Assembly (NCBI RefSeq): GCF_003369915.1
Contig: NC_046676.1
Span: forward strand, 20,814,001-20,878,000
Reading direction: 5' to 3'
DNA length: 64,000 nt
Origin: Drosophila miranda
Taxonomy: Eukaryota; Arthropoda; Insecta; Diptera; Drosophilidae
The position numbers were made by a program, and so were the translations under genes. The stretch's first letter is position 1. The number at the start of each line of letters is the position of its first letter. Positions 58,874 to 64,000 of this stretch are shown here, one piece after another. The notes beneath the pieces are model-generated. The model was given only the letters and a program-made list of their open reading frames with translations. It was not told where the DNA came from and did not search any database.

Positions 58874-59030
58874 TGTGTGGACGTTGACATGCAATGACTG
58901 CATCTTTCAAGAGGCGATGCAGTTACTGCACCGTCAAGTGGCCCGTGTGACACCAGCAGAAGGCTGTTACGCGCGGATCCCAGGCAAAACGCAGCCCTCC
59001 TCCCGCCCAACCGACCGAGGGAAGGCTCGG
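58874..59030 (+). other. Filler insertion in U9
   Basis: About 157 bases of GC-richer sequence replace a five-base stretch (GTTCC) in the spacer. There are no terminal repeats or target duplication that I can see, and no similarity to the rest of the window. Confidence 0.65.
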
Positions 59031-59243
59031 CAATATCGTTTCTGGGTCTTCCGTTCAACGGTTTCCGGGTCAGAGGCTCACGAATACAATTATTGATGAG
59101 CATATGAATGGGAAAATTATGCATTAATGACTATGAACTATACAATTTTTAAATAAGCTGCTTTTATAGTATTGCTAGTTAGGCTTGCGAAATGAAATAA
59201 AGTTCATATATATACATATATATATTGCACATATTTAATTTAA

Positions 59244-60670
59244 GTGCGTAGTGTAGAGCTGAACTATAAACAATCCTTCGATTTGATCACACGATTGGCC
59301 CAGGACTTGTCCACCTTTTCTGCTGATGAACTGGCCTGGATTATCGAGCACTGTGTGGATGGCATGCGACAGGGAGACGCCAAGTGCGTTGGTTGGAAGG
59401 ATTTGTTGCCAGATTCACTGGCTCTGCTTTCGGCAACTCCACGTTTTATACTAAATGGGGTGGGAACCGATGGAACCGAGTATAGAAACAATACAATGAA
59501 AAGTATATGTACCATGCGATGGCCGCCTTCAATCCTGACCCCCATTGCTGACATGTTCAAGTAAGTTGCGCCCATAGAATGCTACAAAATTCTACTAAAA
59601 TTTCCGTCTTTTTAGGGCCATAAATCTCAGCAACGGAGAAATTTTTACCGTATTAAATAAATTCTCCGGGGCTCTGCAGGAGCTATCGCCAATGGAGCTA
59701 CCAGCTCTGTGCTTCCAGCTCTTTTCCATGTGCCAAAATGCCTCACAACTGATTGTACCGCTGCTGGCATTGGAGAAGTATTTTCAACGCAATTACTATA
59801 AGCGCTTGTTCTCAGACATGAGCAGCAACTCTACAGATTTCGACAGCATAGGTTCGCCTAATTATTTCAATAATTTACTGTGTGTCTCTTTCTATAATTT
59901 GTTAATTTTTACCATCAGATCCATTTTCGGACAAAGAGCTGCGGGAGGCCGAAGAGACTATACTCCATCATTTGAATTACTGTACTATGTATAAACTAAC
60001 TGAGAAACATCTGGCCGTAATGTTGAGGGTGAATATGGGCTCTCGTAAATTGAATGAATTCTAATGTTAGTTTGTATTGGCAGAACTTCTCGCATTTGCC
60101 CGATGTCATTCTCACGCCATTCATGCTCAGCGCCATTATTTCGATGACAAGTGTGAAACGTGATCCAGAATCTGCGCGCATCTCTCGATCCATTTTGCTG
60201 CCATTCTTGCGAAATGTCATAAAGAATAATGAAGAAGAGATAACTTTGGCAGACTACTCCGTTTGGTATCGTGATTCGTTACAGCGCAAACAAGTCGACT
60301 TGCAGCAGGTCTTAACGGTGCTCATAGATCAGAACAAAGATGGAAAAGATGTGATAACACCAGGACTAGTCCACCTAGTATTTTTTCTGCTTAAATCGCA
60401 CTCGCCCAAAATGCATACTCTAGCAATTACTTTTTTAACAAAGTTCATTCGCAAACGTTTCATCTTTGGGCAAGGCATCATTAGACTCCTCTCTGAGTGG
60501 ATGATTGTACATCAAGATCAAAACCAGTTTTTGGGTTGGTATTGGATTCCCCATAATAATTCTTTAATAACTATGTGTTTTTTCTAGAATGTTTAACACT
60601 ATTAAGTGTAGCTGGTACACCGTCTCAGAATGCACTAAATGACCTATTTCGCTACTTGTTTTTTGTTTTA
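59244..60670 (+). pseudogene. FANCI: Headless FANCI fragment, U9 copy, junction stop lost
   Basis: Exons 59244-59560, 59616-59851, 59919-60028, 60084-60534 and 60588 onward. The TGA that ends the frame in other units is TTA here (60,668-60,670), so the frame would run on about 25 more codons into the next unit. It also has SVKRD where others have SVNRD. Confidence 0.8.
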
Positions 60671-63600
60671 CTTATTTCGCTAAATCCTCTTTTTACGCAA
60701 AATGCAATAAAAGCAAGTATTAAGAATACACCAGTTAAATAGAAAATTGATTGATAAAGCGTATAAAATTATGTGGGCATAACTAAATGTTCTATATAGC
60801 TGGTAATATTCGTCGGAATATCAAAAACGAGGAATACGTAAAATAGAACTTGAACTCGTCAGTATATTTACGGTATATTTTTAAAATGAGACGGTATATT
60901 TTGGTATATTTCTAAGAGTCCGACCGTATATTTGATCGATAAGTTCACGGTAACACTGATAAGGTAAATAAATATTTCGTAAATAAATAAATTAATAGAT
61001 CGCTAGATTTATCTAAATCTGGAGAGATTCAACTCCCTGCTACTGCTGAAGTGAACGCCGGATTGTCCTCTCCACAGATTTGTGACAACGAATCCAGCGG
61101 CCAAACTGACCAATCAGTCAAACAAAAAACCACGGAACATGTAAATAATGTTGAAAATGTTCGTAAAAATGTATACTTACCACCTCATTGTATACAGGGG
61201 CAAACACAGAACTGCGCAGCAAGATGCCATATTCATCGCATTTATGGAGAGACACCCAATGATAGCCATAAACTACCTCAAGGGTGATAAGCTGGCAGCT
61301 GAAGCCGCCTGGAAGCGGCTTTCAAAGGAGTTAAATAGCGTGGGTCCGCCTGTCAAAGAAGTTTGTGAGTGGAAAAGAGTAAGTGCCGAGCAATTGCGCT
61401 ATGTTCCGTCATCTCACTTGGCTCTTGATAGGTATGGAAAGACTGGAAAAGCTGCATTCGTAAAAAGATTAACAATAACAGGCTGGAAGATTCAAATGCC
61501 TGCGGCAAAGGCTCGCTGTATCAGGATACACTCACTGCTCTAGAGGATGCAGTGGCCGTGATCTGTGACTTGTATGATAAGCACGACGAGGTCACAGCCA
61601 CAGATGACGGTAAGACAAAAATATCAAGCCGCAAAAAATGTATGTACTATTTCTTTTTTATGTAAAGATGATGAGGAAGAAGATGACTGCTTCAGCCGGA
61701 TCAATGACAGACATATCGGCGTGAAATTGGAGCGCACTAGCACTTCGCAAACTCCATCTGCCAAAAAGCGCAAGCTGGTTCAAAATGATGTAAATGAATT
61801 AGAAATTGAACACGAAAGCACGGTGCCGATTCTAATAGACATTGCAAAGGAGCTGCAGGACATGAATAGACAAACTCGCTTGAACGCCCAGCGCACAGAA
61901 GCCAATACGGACGCGCTTTTGGCTCTAGGCACACAGATCTCAGACCTAATGCAGCAACAGCTCAAGGAGCGCAAGCGTCTTAATGCTGTAATGGAGAAAT
62001 TTGTTCACAAAATGGAAACAACCGACTAACTAGTTCCACTATTTTTATTATGGTTTTCTAAAGAAAATATTGAAAGTGTCCCTCAAGACCAAATGTTTGA
62101 CCAGGACCAGGATCTGTCCACTTTTTCAAACATTTAAGATTATTATAGTTAATGTAAACTAGGCGCATAATGGGGGAACCATGGGCATTTTTGAGAGATG
62201 TGAAACGCCGATTGGCCAAACGATAAAATAAACAATTTGTTTCCTTTGGCAAATATTTTGATACTCAACAGACACGCAGTTGGTTTTGGCGGGAACCTTT
62301 TGAATTGAATTTTCTTGTCAAAATTGTGTAGTGTACTGTTTTTTAGTTCCAATATCGTTTCTGGGTCTTCCGTTCAACGGTTTCCGGGTCAGAGGCTCAC
62401 GAATACAATTATTGATGAGCATATGAATGGGAAAATTATGCATTAATGACTATGAACTATACAATTTTTAAATAAGCTGCTTTTATAGTATTGCTAGTTA
62501 GGCTTGCGAAATGAAATAAAGTTCATATATATACAGTTGCACATATTTAATTTAAGTGCGTAGTGTAGAGCTGAACTATAAACAATCCTTCGATTTGATC
62601 ACACGATTGGCCCAGGACTTGTCCACCTTTTCTGCTGATGAACTGGCCTGGATTATCGAGCACTGTGTGGATGGCATGCGACAGGGAGACGCCAAGTGCG
62701 TTGGTTGGAAGGATTTGTTGCCAGATTCACTGGCTCTGCTTTCGGCAACTCCACGTTTTATACTAAATGGGGTGGGAACCGATGGAACCGAGTATAGAAA
62801 CAATACAGTGAAAAGTATATGTACCATGCGATGGCCGTCTTCAATCCTGACCCCCATTGCTGACATGTTCAAGTAAGTTGCGCCCATAGAATGCTACAAA
62901 ATTCTACTAAAATTTCCGTCTTTTTAGGGCCATAAATCTCAGCAACGGAGAAATTTTTACCGTATTAAATAAATTCTCCGGGGCTCTGCAGGAGCTATCG
63001 CCAATGGAGCTACCAGCTCTGTGCTTCCAGCTCTTTTCCATGTGCCAAAATGCCTCACAACTGATTGTACCGCTGCTGGCATTGGAGAAGTATTTTCAAC
63101 GCAATTACTATAAGCGCTTGTTCTCAGACATGAGCAGCAACTCTACAGATTTCGACAGCATAGGTTCGCCTAATTATTTCAATAATTTACTGTGTGTCTC
63201 TTTCTATAATTTGTTAATTTTTACCATCAGATCCATTTTCGGACAAAGAGCTGCGGGAGGCCGAAGAGACTATACTCCATCATTTGAATTACTGTACTAT
63301 GTATAAACTAACTGAGAAACATCTGGCCGTAATGTTGAGGGTGAATATGGGCTCTCCTAAATTGAATGAATTCTAATGTTAGTTTGTATTGGCAGAACTT
63401 CTCGCATTTGCCCGATGTCATTCTCACGCCATTCATGCTCAGCGCCATTATTTCGATGACAAGTGTGAATCGTGATCCAGAATCTGCGCGCATCTCTCGA
63501 TCCATTTTGCTGCCATTCTTGCGAAATGTCATAAAGAATAATGAAGAGGAGATAACTTTAGCAGACTACTCCGTTTGGTATCGTGATTCGTTACAGCGCA

Positions 63601-63952
63601 AACAAGTCGACTTGCAGCAGGTCTTAACGGTGCTCATAGATCAGAACAAAGATGGAAAAGATGTGATAACACCAGGACTAGTCCACCTAGTATTTTTTCT
63701 GCTTAAATCGCACTCGCCCAAAATGCATACTCTAGCAATTACTTTTTTAACAAAGTTCATTCGCAAACGTTTCATCTTTGGGCAAGGCATCATTAGACTC
63801 CTCTCTGAGTGGATGATTGTACATCAAGATCAAAACCAGTTTTCGGGTTGGTATTGGATTCCCCATAATAATTCTTTAATAACTATGTATTTTTTCTAGA
63901 ATGTTTAACACTATTAAGTGTAGCTGGTACACCGTCTCAGAATGCACTAAAT
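60641..63952 (+). repeat. Array unit U10 (3312 bp)
   Basis: Long-allele unit close to U2/U3, with a small change near 62,105 in the long-allele segment (AAGCAAG replaced by a shorter CCAG-containing stretch). Confidence 0.95.
61148..62029 (+). CDS. Myb/SANT protein, U10 copy
   Basis: Exons 61148-61378, 61432-61609 and 61668-62029; 256 residues, intact, long allele. It differs from U3 by VPILIDIAKE (others VPILMDIAKE or VPMLMDIAKE). Confidence 0.75.
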
Positions 63953-63982
63953 GACCTATTTCGCTACTTGTTTTTTGTTTGA
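62556..63982 (+). pseudogene. FANCI: Headless FANCI fragment, U10 copy
   Basis: Exons 62556-62872, 62928-63163, 63231-63340, 63396-63846 and 63900-63982, all open; the junction TGA is at 63,980-63,982. Confidence 0.82.
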
Positions 63983-64000
63983 CTTATTTCGCTAAATCCT
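63953..64000 (+). repeat. Start of array unit U11, cut by the window edge
   Basis: The same junction sequence as at the start of every unit, showing that the array continues to the right. Confidence 0.9.

Larger units (their letters stand above)
57363..60640 (+). repeat. Array unit U9 (3278 bp)
   Basis: Short-allele unit with a filler insertion of about 157 bases (58,874-59,030) between the Myb/SANT gene and the FANCI fragment. Confidence 0.93.

Noticed and set aside
27027-64000. Array as a satellite or rDNA-like repeat
   Set aside because: Unit contains spliced protein genes with family matches and no rRNA or simple satellite sequence.
1-64000. CRISPR arrays, bacterial operons, ribosome binding sites, tRNA or rRNA genes
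   Set aside because: Sequence is eukaryotic by intron structure and promoters; no cloverleaf, rRNA or spacer-repeat pattern was seen by eye.

Overview
The window reads as insect nuclear DNA, most likely a Drosophila of the obscura group. The signs are introns of 51-80 nt with GT-AG ends, TATA boxes about 25-35 nt upstream of TCAGT initiators, AATAAA signals soon after stop codons, dispersed DINE-1-type Helitron copies, and recognisable fly genes. The species call is inference; no marker here fixes it.

Left part (1-26,800), single copy. A possible minus-strand exon enters from the left edge. A four-exon secreted DUF4773 gene lies at 1277-3204 (+). A minus-strand cluster of small secreted-protein genes follows at 6215-6500, 7720-8087 and 9092-10265, all built with a five-codon first exon, plus a 50-residue candidate peptide precursor at 10735-10887 ending in SIFGK. 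A short candidate gene sits at 11588-11794. About 8 kb (11.8-20.0 kb) shows no gene I can support. At 19,988-24,478 (-) lies a five-exon gene for a secreted, probably GPI-anchored protein with a VWA-like segment. Immediately downstream is a duplicated four-exon 3' cassette that has no first exon of its own.

Right part (27,027-64,000), tandem array. Ten head-to-tail units (U1-U10, basic length 3.1-3.3 kb) and the start of an eleventh run off the window edge. Each unit carries two same-strand pieces: a complete three-exon gene for a Zeste-like Myb/SANT DNA-binding protein of about 256 residues, and, in most units, five exons of the N-terminal part of FANCI (Fanconi anaemia group I) with no start codon or promoter and a new stop at the unit junction. 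U4 instead carries the missing FANCI 5' end. Units differ by an interspersed C-terminal indel, a shared DINE-1 insertion (U5, U7, U8), a patchwork insertion (U5), deletions (U1, U8), inactivating point changes (U6, U7) and a filler insertion (U9). The Myb/SANT reading frame is intact in seven of ten units.

The main result is this amplified chimeric locus: a putative DNA-binding regulator co-amplified with a headless fragment of a DNA-repair gene. The alleles are mosaic along the array, as expected from unequal exchange and gene conversion. FANCI is on Muller element C in D. melanogaster, the element that forms the neo-sex chromosomes of D. miranda, where gene amplification is known. Whether this window is such a locus cannot be decided from the sequence alone.
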